From the NCBI GenBank assembly GCA_934476515.1, contig CAKSNZ010000029.1, forward strand, positions 1 to 27,978: DNA of 27,978 nt, in the 5' to 3' direction. Positions 7,666-16,500 of this stretch are shown here, in pieces. The stretch comes from an uncultured Ruminococcus sp. GTDB lineage: Bacteria; Bacillota; Clostridia; Oscillospirales; Acutalibacteraceae. A program made the translations under genes and the position numbers. The notes under the pieces were generated by a model. It saw only the letters and a list, made by a program, of their open reading frames with translations. It searched no databases and was not told the origin of the DNA. The first letter of the stretch is position 1. Each line of letters begins with the position of its first letter.

Positions 7666-7694
7666 AATATATCACATTTTTGTGATTACTTCAA
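7666..7694 (-). promoter_or_regulatory. Predicted promoter with inverted repeat in its spacer
   Basis: On the minus strand TTGAAG (7689-7694), 17 bases and TATATT (7666-7671). The spacer and the edge of the -10 box hold a perfect inverted repeat, ATCACA-4 bases-TGTGAT (7671-7686), which could be an operator for an unknown regulator. Confidence 0.6.
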
Positions 7695-7718
7695 CTGTTA
7701 TTGTGTGTTCTTTTTTTG

Positions 7719-7757
7719 AAAAAATTAGGGAAGTTACATAGAAACTGTAACTTCCCT
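7719..7757 (-). terminator. Rho-independent terminator of the ABC exporter operon
   Basis: A perfect 12-bp stem, AGGGAAGTTACA (minus-strand 7757-7746) with TGTAACTTCCCT (7738-7727), and a 7-base loop, followed by AATTTTTT. It lies about 20 bases past the stop of the second exporter gene. Confidence 0.95.
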
Positions 7758-7778
7758 TTGTGTTAAAGTGATAAATTT

Positions 7779-9641
7779 TTAAGATACTTTATCAAACTGA
7801 CTGTTGTATAGGTCTGCATAGTAGCCACCCTTAGCAAGTAGCTCATTATGAGTACCTTGTTCAACAATGTCCCCATCTTTCATAAATAGAATTAAGTCAG
7901 CATTCTTGATTGTTGAAAGTCTGTGAGCAATAACAAAACTTGTTCTGCCTTCCATTAGGTTATCCATAGCTTTCTGAATATAAGCCTCTGTTCTTGTATC
8001 AACTGAAGAAGTAGCTTCATCAAGAATAAGAATCTTAGGGTCGGCTAGAATTGTTCTTGCAATAGTTAATAACTGCTTTTGACCTTGGCTAACATTTGAT
8101 GCTTCTTCATTTAGAACCATATTGTAGCCATCAGGTAAATGCTTAACAAAGTCATCAACATGAGCAGCCTTTGCAGCCTTTATAACATCTTCATCACCGG
8201 CATCCAATTTACCGTAACGAATGTTCTCCATAATTGAGCCTTTAAATAGCCATGTATCCTGAAGAACCATACCGTAAAGTTCTCTTAGTTCTCTTCTGTC
8301 AAAGTCATTAATGTTGTGTTCATCAACTAGGATGCTACCACCGTTTAGGTCATAGAATCTCATCAGTAGCTTAACCATTGTTGTTTTACCTGCACCTGTA
8401 GGGCCAACAATAGCAATCTTCTGACCTTGCTTAACTTTTGCTGAGAAGTCGTGAATAATAATTTTATCCTCATTGTAGCCGAATTTAACATGGTCAAATG
8501 TTACATTACCTGTGATTTCATCAACAGTAACATTTTCACCGTTAGGCTTCTTGCAATGGTTTTCAGCTTCTTGTGACTCTTCCTTTTCACCGATAAATTC
8601 AAAAATTCTTTCAGCTGATGCAGTCATTTGCTGAATCATATTACTTACCTGAGCAAGTTGCTGAATAGGCATTGTAAACTGTCTTACATACTGTATAAAT
8701 GACTGAATGTCACCGACAGTAATTGTACCTTGAATAGCTAAGTAGCCACCAAGTACTGCAATTGCACCGTAAGCTAAGTTACCGATTACCTGCATAATAG
8801 GACCTGCTAAACCTGAGAAGAACTGGCTCTTCCATGCTGATTTATAAAGCATATTGTTGGACTTTTCAAATTCTTCAACATTTCTGTCAACTGTGTTAAA
8901 TGCCTGAACAATGTTAACACCACTGATTGTTTCTTCAACTTGACCGTTAACATGACCAAGGTAATCTTGCTGATTTCTAAAATGTTTCTGAGAAATTTTA
9001 AAGATAAGTGAAATAAAGATTAGTGCAACCGGTAGAATAACTAAAGCAATAAGTGTCATCATCCAGTTAATGCTAAACATCATATATAGCACACCGATAA
9101 TTGTTGAAATTGATGTTACTGCCTGAGTTGCAACCTGGTTTAAACTTGTACAAAGAGTATCAACATCATTTGTGATAATAGATAGTGTTTCACCTGTTTG
9201 GTGTCTGTCAAAGTAGTTCATAGGAAGAAGATTGATTTTGTAAGAAATATCTCTTCTTAATCTATAACCAACCTTCTGAGTTACTGTACTCATTAGGAAG
9301 TTCTGAACAAAACCACAAACCGAACTTGTAATATAGATACATAACAGTCCGATTAAGATACCGGCAATTTTACCGAAATCAATACCTGAACCACCGGAAT
9401 ACTTACTCATAATTCCGTTGAAAAGTTCTGTTGTTGCATTACCTAAAATCTTAGGTCCTACAACATTGAAAACTGTACTTGCAATGGCGAAAATTACAAC
9501 AATGAGTATGGCAAACTTATAGTTGCCGATATATTTAAAAAGGCTTTTGATAGAACCCTTAAAGTCTTTTGCTTTAGCTGTTCCCATCATTTTTCCTTGT
9601 GGACCTCTACCACCTCTAGGTCCTCCCATAGGCATAGGCAT
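7779..9641 (-). CDS. ABC exporter half-transporter, catalytically intact subunit
   Basis: A 620-residue fused permease-ATPase of the type found in heterodimeric multidrug/lipid/peptide exporters (BmrCD, LmrCD, TM287/288). After a Met/Pro/Gly-rich N-terminus (1-17) come a six-helix membrane domain (about 40-325) and the nucleotide-binding domain. Visible motifs are Walker A GPTGAGKT (413-420), Q-loop Q461, the signature VSQGQ (517-521, a Q in place of the usual second G, common in this group), Walker B ILILDE with catalytic E542, and switch H573. The start overlaps the stop of the upstream subunit gene as TAATG, so translation is probably coupled; AAAGGAGG precedes it by about ten bases. The substrate cannot be inferred, since no biosynthetic or regulator gene is beside it. 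Confidence 0.93.
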   Translation of the reverse strand: MPMPMGGPRGGRGPQGKMMGTAKAKDFKGSIKSLFKYIGNYKFAILIVVIFAIASTVFNVVGPKILGNATTELFNGIMSKYSGGSGIDFGKIAGILIGLLCIYITSSVCGFVQNFLMSTVTQKVGYRLRRDISYKINLLPMNYFDRHQTGETLSIITNDVDTLCTSLNQVATQAVTSISTIIGVLYMMFSINWMMTLIALVILPVALIFISLIFKISQKHFRNQQDYLGHVNGQVEETISGVNIVQAFNTVDRNVEEFEKSNNMLYKSAWKSQFFSGLAGPIMQVIGNLAYGAIAVLGGYLAIQGTITVGDIQSFIQYVRQFTMPIQQLAQVSNMIQQMTASAERIFEFIGEKEESQEAENHCKKPNGENVTVDEITGNVTFDHVKFGYNEDKIIIHDFSAKVKQGQKIAIVGPTGAGKTTMVKLLMRFYDLNGGSILVDEHNINDFDRRELRELYGMVLQDTWLFKGSIMENIRYGKLDAGDEDVIKAAKAAHVDDFVKHLPDGYNMVLNEEASNVSQGQKQLLTIARTILADPKILILDEATSSVDTRTEAYIQKAMDNLMEGRTSFVIAHRLSTIKNADLILFMKDGDIVEQGTHNELLAKGGYYADLYNSQFDKVS

Positions 9642-11926
9642 TACTGTAATTCCTCCTTTGATAACTGACTTTCTGCAATGTCACGATAAACCTGACAGTT
9701 ATTCAGTAGTTCTTTGTGTGTACCCTTACCAACGATTTTACCGTTGTCAAGTACAAGTATCTGTTCAGCATTTAGAACTGTGCTGATTCTTTGAGCAACA
9801 ATAAGGATTGTGCTATTCTTAATATTTTCGCTAAGTGCCTTTCTTACTGCAACATCAGTCTTAAAGTCTAGTGCTGAGAAACTGTCATCAAAGATTAGCA
9901 CTTCAGGTTCATTTGCAATAGCTCTTGCAATAGAAATTCTCTGTCTTTGACCACCTGAAACATTAGTACCACCTTGGCTAATATGTGTTTCATATTTTTG
10001 AGGCTTTTCATTTATGAATTCTGTTGCGTGAGCAATCTCTGCTGCTTTTTCGATTTTTTCCATTGGTAGGTCTTCATTTGCAAAAGCAATGTTTGACTTA
10101 ATAGTACCGGAGAATAACATACCCTTCTGTGGTACATAACCGATTTTATCTCTTAAATCAGTTAGCTTAACATCCTTAATATTTTGACCGTCAACTGTAA
10201 CAGAACCCTTAGTTGTATCGTAAAATCTTGGAATAAGGTTGATAAGTGTACTCTTACCACTACCTGTTGAACCGATAATAGCAGTAGTTTCACCTGACTT
10301 TGCAGTAAAGCTAATGTCCTTTAGTACAGGTTCTTCTGCTCCCGGATAAGCAAATGTTACATCCTTAAATTCAACAACACCCTTTTGTTTTTCTTCAAAC
10401 TGCTTAGGGTTTTCAGGGTTATGGATTGTAATTTCTGTATCGTAGATTTCACCAAGTCTTTTTGCTGAAACAAATGCTCTTGGAATCATAATACTTGCCA
10501 TACAAATCATAAGGAATGACATAATAATCTGCATTGTGTATTGGATATATGCCATAATGTCGCCAACCTGCATATTACCTGCATTAGTTTCATTAGCACC
10601 AACCCAAACAATAAGAACTGTTGTACCGTTCATAATAAACATCATAGCAGGCATCATAATTGCCATAACTCTGTTTACAAATAGGTTAGTCTTTGTAAGA
10701 GTTTTGTTTGCATCGTCAAATCTTTCATTTTCGTGGTCTTCACGACTAAATGCTCTGATAACAGGTAGACCTGTAAGAATTTCTCTTGAAACTAGGTTTA
10801 CCTTATCAACCAGCTTTTGAAGTGCAGTAAACTTAGGCATTGCTACTGTCATTAGTGTTGAAACAAGTACAAGGATAACGCCAACTGCTAAGGCAATAAC
10901 CCATACCATACCGGAACTCATATTAGTTACCTTTAATAATGCACCGATACCTAAGATTGGAGCATAGATAATCATTCTTAGCATCATTACAATAACCATC
11001 TGAATTTGCTGAATATCATTTGTACATCTTGTAATTAATGAAGCATTACTGAATTTGTTTGACTCACTGGCTGAGAAGTTGATAATTTGGTTATATGCAT
11101 GACTTCTAATATCCTTAGAGAATCTGGCACCGATAATTGATGCAAGTAAGGAAACGGCAATCATACATACAAAGATTACACCGGCATAACCAAGCATTAA
11201 TGCACCTGCTTTAAATAGGTAATTCATTCTAACTTGGTCAGTATCAACACCGGCAGACTTCATAAGGTTTTCTGTATATGGTGTTACAACCTGTTTGATT
11301 GTGTCCTCTCCCAGTTTGTCAAATGCCTTTAGTTTGTCATTCATTACATCAGTAATTTGACTCATAGTGTTTTCGCTGAATAAAGGCAAAATCTCAAACA
11401 TATCAACTGTTTCACCGGCTTGAGACTTCTTATTGATTTCCATAAACTTCATTTGGTTTTCAGGTGTCATTTCTTTAACACCGTTTTCCATAATCTCTTG
11501 GAAGTCCTTGTTGTCAATCTTGCCACTTACTGAGTCGGAAGAAAGTTCACCTTTCTCACTCTTTTCCAACATATAAGTGATAAGCATAGGCTTTGTTAGC
11601 TTATCGGCAAGTTTATCGGCATTTTTATCGCTGATATTTTCCTTTAATACAAGAATATCTTTGTTTTTGTACTTCTCACTTTTATACTGAGAATTTACAA
11701 AGTCTTTGTCATTTTTGTCCATAAAAAGTTCTATTTTATCCATTTCACTTTTTGGAGCTTTTTCCGGTGTAACAGTTTCAATACCGGACTGCTGAATACC
11801 AACATTGACAATATTACTCATATATGTTGGCAATGATAAGTCACAATAAGCCTGAATTACTAGCAAAATTACAACGAAAATAATAGGAATGATTGCAGGC
11901 TTAAAGTGCTTTAGTAATTTCTTCAA
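9641..11926 (-). CDS. ABC exporter half-transporter, degenerate-site subunit with large external loop
   Basis: Partner of the preceding entry, about 761 residues. The nucleotide-binding domain keeps Walker A GSTGSGKST and the signature VSGGQ, but Walker B ends FDD, with Asp in place of the catalytic Glu, and the switch His is Gln (IVAQRIS). This is the classic non-catalytic composite site of heterodimeric exporters. Between membrane helices 1 and 2 lies a predominantly hydrophilic segment of about 200 residues (roughly 40-240), predicted outside the cell; simple half-transporters have only a short loop there. On the start, GTG at 11935 has AAGAG butting directly onto it, whereas TTG at 11926 has GAGGTGA five bases upstream, so I prefer TTG (protein beginning MKKLLKHFKP). 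The gene is first in the two-gene operon. Confidence 0.9.
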   Translation of the reverse strand: MKKLLKHFKPAIIPIIFVVILLVIQAYCDLSLPTYMSNIVNVGIQQSGIETVTPEKAPKSEMDKIELFMDKNDKDFVNSQYKSEKYKNKDILVLKENISDKNADKLADKLTKPMLITYMLEKSEKGELSSDSVSGKIDNKDFQEIMENGVKEMTPENQMKFMEINKKSQAGETVDMFEILPLFSENTMSQITDVMNDKLKAFDKLGEDTIKQVVTPYTENLMKSAGVDTDQVRMNYLFKAGALMLGYAGVIFVCMIAVSLLASIIGARFSKDIRSHAYNQIINFSASESNKFSNASLITRCTNDIQQIQMVIVMMLRMIIYAPILGIGALLKVTNMSSGMVWVIALAVGVILVLVSTLMTVAMPKFTALQKLVDKVNLVSREILTGLPVIRAFSREDHENERFDDANKTLTKTNLFVNRVMAIMMPAMMFIMNGTTVLIVWVGANETNAGNMQVGDIMAYIQYTMQIIMSFLMICMASIMIPRAFVSAKRLGEIYDTEITIHNPENPKQFEEKQKGVVEFKDVTFAYPGAEEPVLKDISFTAKSGETTAIIGSTGSGKSTLINLIPRFYDTTKGSVTVDGQNIKDVKLTDLRDKIGYVPQKGMLFSGTIKSNIAFANEDLPMEKIEKAAEIAHATEFINEKPQKYETHISQGGTNVSGGQRQRISIARAIANEPEVLIFDDSFSALDFKTDVAVRKALSENIKNSTILIVAQRISTVLNAEQILVLDNGKIVGKGTHKELLNNCQVYRDIAESQLSKEELQ

Positions 11927-11958
11927 TATATTCACCTCTTATTTAGTTTAGTATATTG

Positions 11959-11987
11959 ATTTTAACATTATTTAAGGATATGTACAA
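11959..11987 (-). promoter_or_regulatory. Candidate promoter of the ABC exporter operon
   Basis: On the minus strand TTGTAC (11982-11987), 17 bases and TAAAAT (11959-11964), about 33 bases upstream of the preferred TTG start. The -35 box is a weak match and overlaps the palindrome TGTACA, which might mark regulator control. Confidence 0.45.
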
Positions 11988-12123
11988 TGTATATTTTAAA
12001 TTCAATGTTCATTATTTTGCACAAGAAATAAACCGTTTAGTTGTACATAATGCTGAAAATAATAATCATTTCCGTTTTATTGATATTTATTTTAAGTTAT
12101 GGCTATTCTTAACAATTATTTTA

Positions 12124-12152
12124 TTGAAAAATAACATATATAATTCTATACT
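12124..12152 (+). promoter_or_regulatory. Predicted promoter of the flavodiiron protein gene
   Basis: TTGAAA (12124-12129), 17 bases and TATACT (12147-12152). A perfect inverted repeat, ATTCTA-TAC-TAGAAT (12143-12157), covers the -10 box and the likely start point, a typical place for repressor binding. Confidence 0.65.
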
Positions 12153-12214
12153 AGAATAAAAATATGAATAAAATGTGATATTCTATCCTTAATTAAGAAA
12201 GAGAGGTATTAATT

Positions 12215-13375
12215 ATGATTAAAGAAGTAACAAAAGATATTACATATGTTGGTTGTGATGATAAAACTCTTGATTTGTTTGAAAGTCAGTATATAATTCC
12301 TAACGGTATTGCATATAATGCTTATGTTATTATGGATGAAAATACTGCACTTATTGATACAGTTGATAAAAGAAAAACCGATGAATGGCTTGAAAATGTT
12401 GAGAAAGTTCTTGATGGTAAGACACCTAAATATCTGATTGTAAACCATATGGAACCTGACCATTCCGGTTCTGTAGATGCTTGTATCAAGAAGTACCCTG
12501 AAATCACTTTGGTAGGTAACAAGAAAACTTTCCTATTTCTAAAGCAGTTTACAGGTCTTGACCTAGAATCCACTTCAAAGGTTGTTGCCGAAGGTGATAC
12601 TCTTGAACTTGGTACTCATACATTAAGTTTTGTAATGGCACCAATGGTTCATTGGCCTGAAGTTATGGTTACATACGACAGCACAGATAAGGTACTGTTC
12701 TCTGCTGATGCATTCGGTAAGTTCGGTGCACTTGATACTGATGAGGATTGGGCTTGTGAGGCTAGAAGATACTACTTTAACATTGTAGGTAAGTATGGTG
12801 TACCTGTACAAGGACTACTAAAGAAAGCATCAAAGCTTGACATTCAGATTATCTGTCCTACTCATGGTCCTGTACTAACAGAAAACCTAGGCTACTACCT
12901 AGACCTATACAACACTTGGTCAACTTATCAGGCTGAAACAGATGGTGTATTTGTTGCTTATTGTTCAATTCATGGCAACACAACTGAGGCAGTAGGTAAG
13001 CTGGAAGAAATCTTAAAGTCTAAAACAGACAAGAAAGTTGTTGTAACCGACCTTTCAAGATGTGATATGGCAGAGGCTATTGAAGATGCATTTAGATATA
13101 GCAAGTTAATTGTTGCTGCTCCATCATATGATGCAGGTGTATTCCCTGTAATGGCAGATTTCCTGCATCATCTAAAGATTAAGGCTTATCAGAACAGAAA
13201 GGTAGCTATTGTAGAAAACGGTTCATGGGCACCTACTGCTGCAAGAACTATGAAAGGTTACTTAGAAGAAATGAAGAATGTTACTATCTGTGATACAGTA
13301 GTTACAATTAAGTCAAGAGCAACAGAAGATACATATAAAGAAATGGAAAAACTTGCTGACGAAATTCTTGCATAA
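12215..13375 (+). CDS. fprA: Flavodiiron protein (A-type flavoprotein, O2/NO reductase)
   Basis: A 386-residue cytoplasmic enzyme that reduces O2 to water and/or NO to N2O in anaerobes, using electrons from rubredoxin or a similar donor. The N-terminal metallo-beta-lactamase-like domain holds the full diiron ligand set: H78-x-E80-x-D82-H83 (HMEPDHSG), H146 (MVHWPE), D165 (SADAFG) and H217 (CPTHGP). The C-terminal flavodoxin domain starts near 245, with the FMN phosphate loop SIHGNT (251-256). There is no fused rubredoxin or flavin reductase domain, so it is the minimal class A form. AGAGAGG lies upstream of the ATG. It is monocistronic, with a strong terminator. No rubredoxin gene is in the window, so the electron donor is encoded elsewhere. 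Confidence 0.96.
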   Translation: MIKEVTKDITYVGCDDKTLDLFESQYIIPNGIAYNAYVIMDENTALIDTVDKRKTDEWLENVEKVLDGKTPKYLIVNHMEPDHSGSVDACIKKYPEITLVGNKKTFLFLKQFTGLDLESTSKVVAEGDTLELGTHTLSFVMAPMVHWPEVMVTYDSTDKVLFSADAFGKFGALDTDEDWACEARRYYFNIVGKYGVPVQGLLKKASKLDIQIICPTHGPVLTENLGYYLDLYNTWSTYQAETDGVFVAYCSIHGNTTEAVGKLEEILKSKTDKKVVVTDLSRCDMAEAIEDAFRYSKLIVAAPSYDAGVFPVMADFLHHLKIKAYQNRKVAIVENGSWAPTAARTMKGYLEEMKNVTICDTVVTIKSRATEDTYKEMEKLADEILA

Positions 13376-13390
13376 TTCTAATGAAGTAAT

Positions 13391-13426
13391 ATTAGCCCCT
13401 GCAAAATAGCAGAGGCTAATTTTTTT
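13391..13426 (+). terminator. Rho-independent terminator after the flavodiiron gene
   Basis: ATTAGCCCCTGC (13391-13402) pairs with GCAGAGGCTAAT (13409-13420), with one mismatch and a 6-base loop, followed by six T. Confidence 0.93.
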
Positions 13427-13540
13427 CAAAATAAAATAAAATTTTTTGGAAATTTTTGCAACACTTTTAAATTTTAAAAAGTATTATATATAGTATAGTG
13501 TATTATGGGACTATAAAATATAATACAGAAAGGATATTTT

Positions 13541-16500
13541 ATGAAAAAATTTAAGAAAGTTATTGCAACAACACTTTCTGCTTTGATGGTAACAAGTAGC
13601 ATAGCTTGTGGCAGTGCAAGTGCTTTTTCCACAAATAAAGAAAGTAATGTTAAAAACAATGAAAGCAAGTCTTTTGTTTATCCAAAACAAAGTGATAAAA
13701 AGGACAAAGACTATGTTGAGGGTGAAGCAGTTGTAATGATGAAGGGCAGTGACCTTGTTTCAACCGGTGCATCCCTTAACAAAATTATGGATGTTTCATC
13801 ATCTATTAAAGTTGAAAATGTAAGTGACTTTAAGGAAAGAAAAAGCAGTGTTTCCGTTGTAACTGTTTCTTCCAAAAAGTTAAGTACAAAGAAAATTATT
13901 GATGAACTAAAGGATGAAGAGGATGTTCTGATTGCCGAACCTAACTATATTTATAGAGCATCTTCTATTACTAATGATACATATAGCAATTTTCAGTGGT
14001 CATTAGAAAATAAAGGTATCAATAACGGTAAGGTAGGGGAAGATATTAAACCAACAGAAATGTGGAACAAAAAGTCAACGGAAAAGGACACTCCTGTAGT
14101 TGCCATTATTGACTCAGGTGTTGATTATACTCACCCTGATTTAAAAGATAAAATGTGGGTAAACCCTTACCAAAATAAACTAAAGGGTGTTCATGGTTTT
14201 GACTTTACAGGGACTATCGATGACGGTGAACCTATGGATGATGCCGGTCATGGTACTCACTGTGCAGGTATTATCGGTGCAACCAGAAATAATAATGAAG
14301 GTGTTTCCGGTGTAGCTGATAACGTAAAGATTATGGCACTAAAGTTTTTAACTAGCAGTGGTATGGGTACTACTGAAGATGCCGTTTCAGCTTATAACTA
14401 TATTTATAACGCAATGAAACTTGGCGTTAATGTAGTTGCCGTTAATAACTCTTGGGGTAGTAACGAATACTCCGAAATTCTTCTAAATATTATTAACAAA
14501 GTGGGCAAGGCCGGTGCAGTTTCTGTTTGTGCTGCCGGTAACGATGGTACTGACTTTGATGCTGAAGAAGAATATACCGGTGAAAATGATGACGATGATG
14601 ACGATGGTGACGATGGTGAAATGATTTTTAAAAAGGATATATTTGATGATGACGATGAAGAAGAGTCACCATATACTTATCCTGCTTGTTATGATAGCAA
14701 GTACATTATCTCTGTAGCAGCAACAGGTGAAGACGGTACAGTTGCCGATTACTCAAACTATGGTAAAAATTCAGTAGATATTGCAGCTCCCGGTTCAGAT
14801 ATTTTGTCAACAGTCAGCTACAATTCTTTCTTACCTACAATATACTCTCAAGAAGAAATTAATGAAAAATGTCAAAAGTATATTACAAAGGACTTCAAGG
14901 CAAATGTAGTTGATTTAAGTTCTAATCAAAGTGGAGAATCAGCTACTATCTCTGAAACCAATACAGGTTATGACGATGGTTTAGGTGATAAAAATTGCTT
15001 ACAGGCTGACTTTACTGTTGATAAGGGTGGCGCTTATGCTATTGAAATTCCTTATACTTTAAATTCAAAGAGCACAAACAGTATTCACACCAGCTTAATG
15101 TTTAACATTGCAAAGGCTCCTGCTTATAATGAAGATTCTGATTTGTTTATGAGTCAAGGTATTTGTTTTGGTGACTTTGGAATAAATGAAAAATATACTG
15201 TTGATGATGTTATGAGCAAAAATCTTGCCTATTCACTTAAAATGTCATCAAAAGATTGGGTACACTTGGATACAACTAATTTAGCTCCTAAAAATGAAAC
15301 AGGAGAAAGAAAGCTGGTTGTACTTTTAGTTGTTGAATCATCAGGTGAATATACAATTAAACTTGATAATATTGGTTTCTCTAAGGGTACTGACAATGAA
15401 GAAGAGTCCTTTGGTAAATATGATATTTATAGTGGTACATCAATGGCAACACCTTGTGTAACAGGTAGTATTGCACTTATTAAGGATAAGTATAGTGACC
15501 TAACAGTTGACCAACTAATTGATAAAACTAAGGATACAGTAAACCAAAATTCTCTTGTTGATGAAAAGACAAAGTCAAACGGTATTTTGTCACTTGATAA
15601 ATACGGTTCAGTAATTCCTAAGATTGATTATTGGACTGCTAGTGGCAATAAAACTATTGTAAGGGGTACTAACTTTACCAATATTTCTAAAATTACTGTT
15701 AATGATAAATCGGTAAAATATACTGTAAAGAGCTCTAATGAAATTTCTATTGATGACAATAGTTATTTTGGTGGTGTATGTAAGTTAAAGGTATATTCAA
15801 ATGACGGCTACGGCTATTTCTCAAACATCTTCCTAAAGGGTACAAGATATACCGATAACGGTATGATGGAAAGTGAAACTATCTATGATTATAATTTAAC
15901 AAGTGACGGTAAATATCTATACAACATTGATGATAACTACAACCTTGTTCGTTATAGTGTAAACAAAAAAGGTGTTTTAGGTATTAACAAAACTATTAGC
16001 TTTAAAAATGTTCTTGATAATCGTTATAAGGATATTACAAACGGTAGCACTTCATTAGTAAGTACATCATCACCTGTATATTACAACGGTAAAATTTATA
16101 TGGTTGCCGACTATTATCTAACACCGGAACAAAGCAGAAAGTTCTATATGAAAGAATGTGCTTTGCTTACTTATGATGTTAATACCTGTAAATATACAAT
16201 AAAAGATATTGAGGGTATTGGCTTAACAGACCAAACACTTGCTTTCTATAATAAAGAAATGTATCTAATAGGTGGATATGACTATCAGCTAGGTTCTTTA
16301 TCAACAGATGTTTATAAATATACTAATTCTAAGTGGCAGAAGGTTTCTTCACTGCCATCAAAACGAGCAAAAGGTAAGTGCCTACAGTATGGCGATAAGC
16401 TGGTTTACACTTTAGGTATTAACGAAGATAATACTTGTCCAAAGAACTTGATTTTTGACGGTAGCAAGTGGACAGAAAGTAACAAAAACTTGGATTTAAA

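Noticed and set aside
11956..12159. Plus-strand 67-codon open frame in the exporter/flavodiiron gap
   Set aside because: No ribosome site, AT-rich composition, and it overlaps both divergent promoters.
13519..13524. TATAAT upstream of the subtilase gene
   Set aside because: No -35 box at a suitable distance, and the start point would fall on the ribosome site.
13598..13612. Lipobox-like SIAC in the subtilase signal peptide
   Set aside because: The -3 position is Ser rather than Leu/Val/Ile, and a better signal peptidase I site (ASA) follows, so it is more likely secreted than lipid-anchored.
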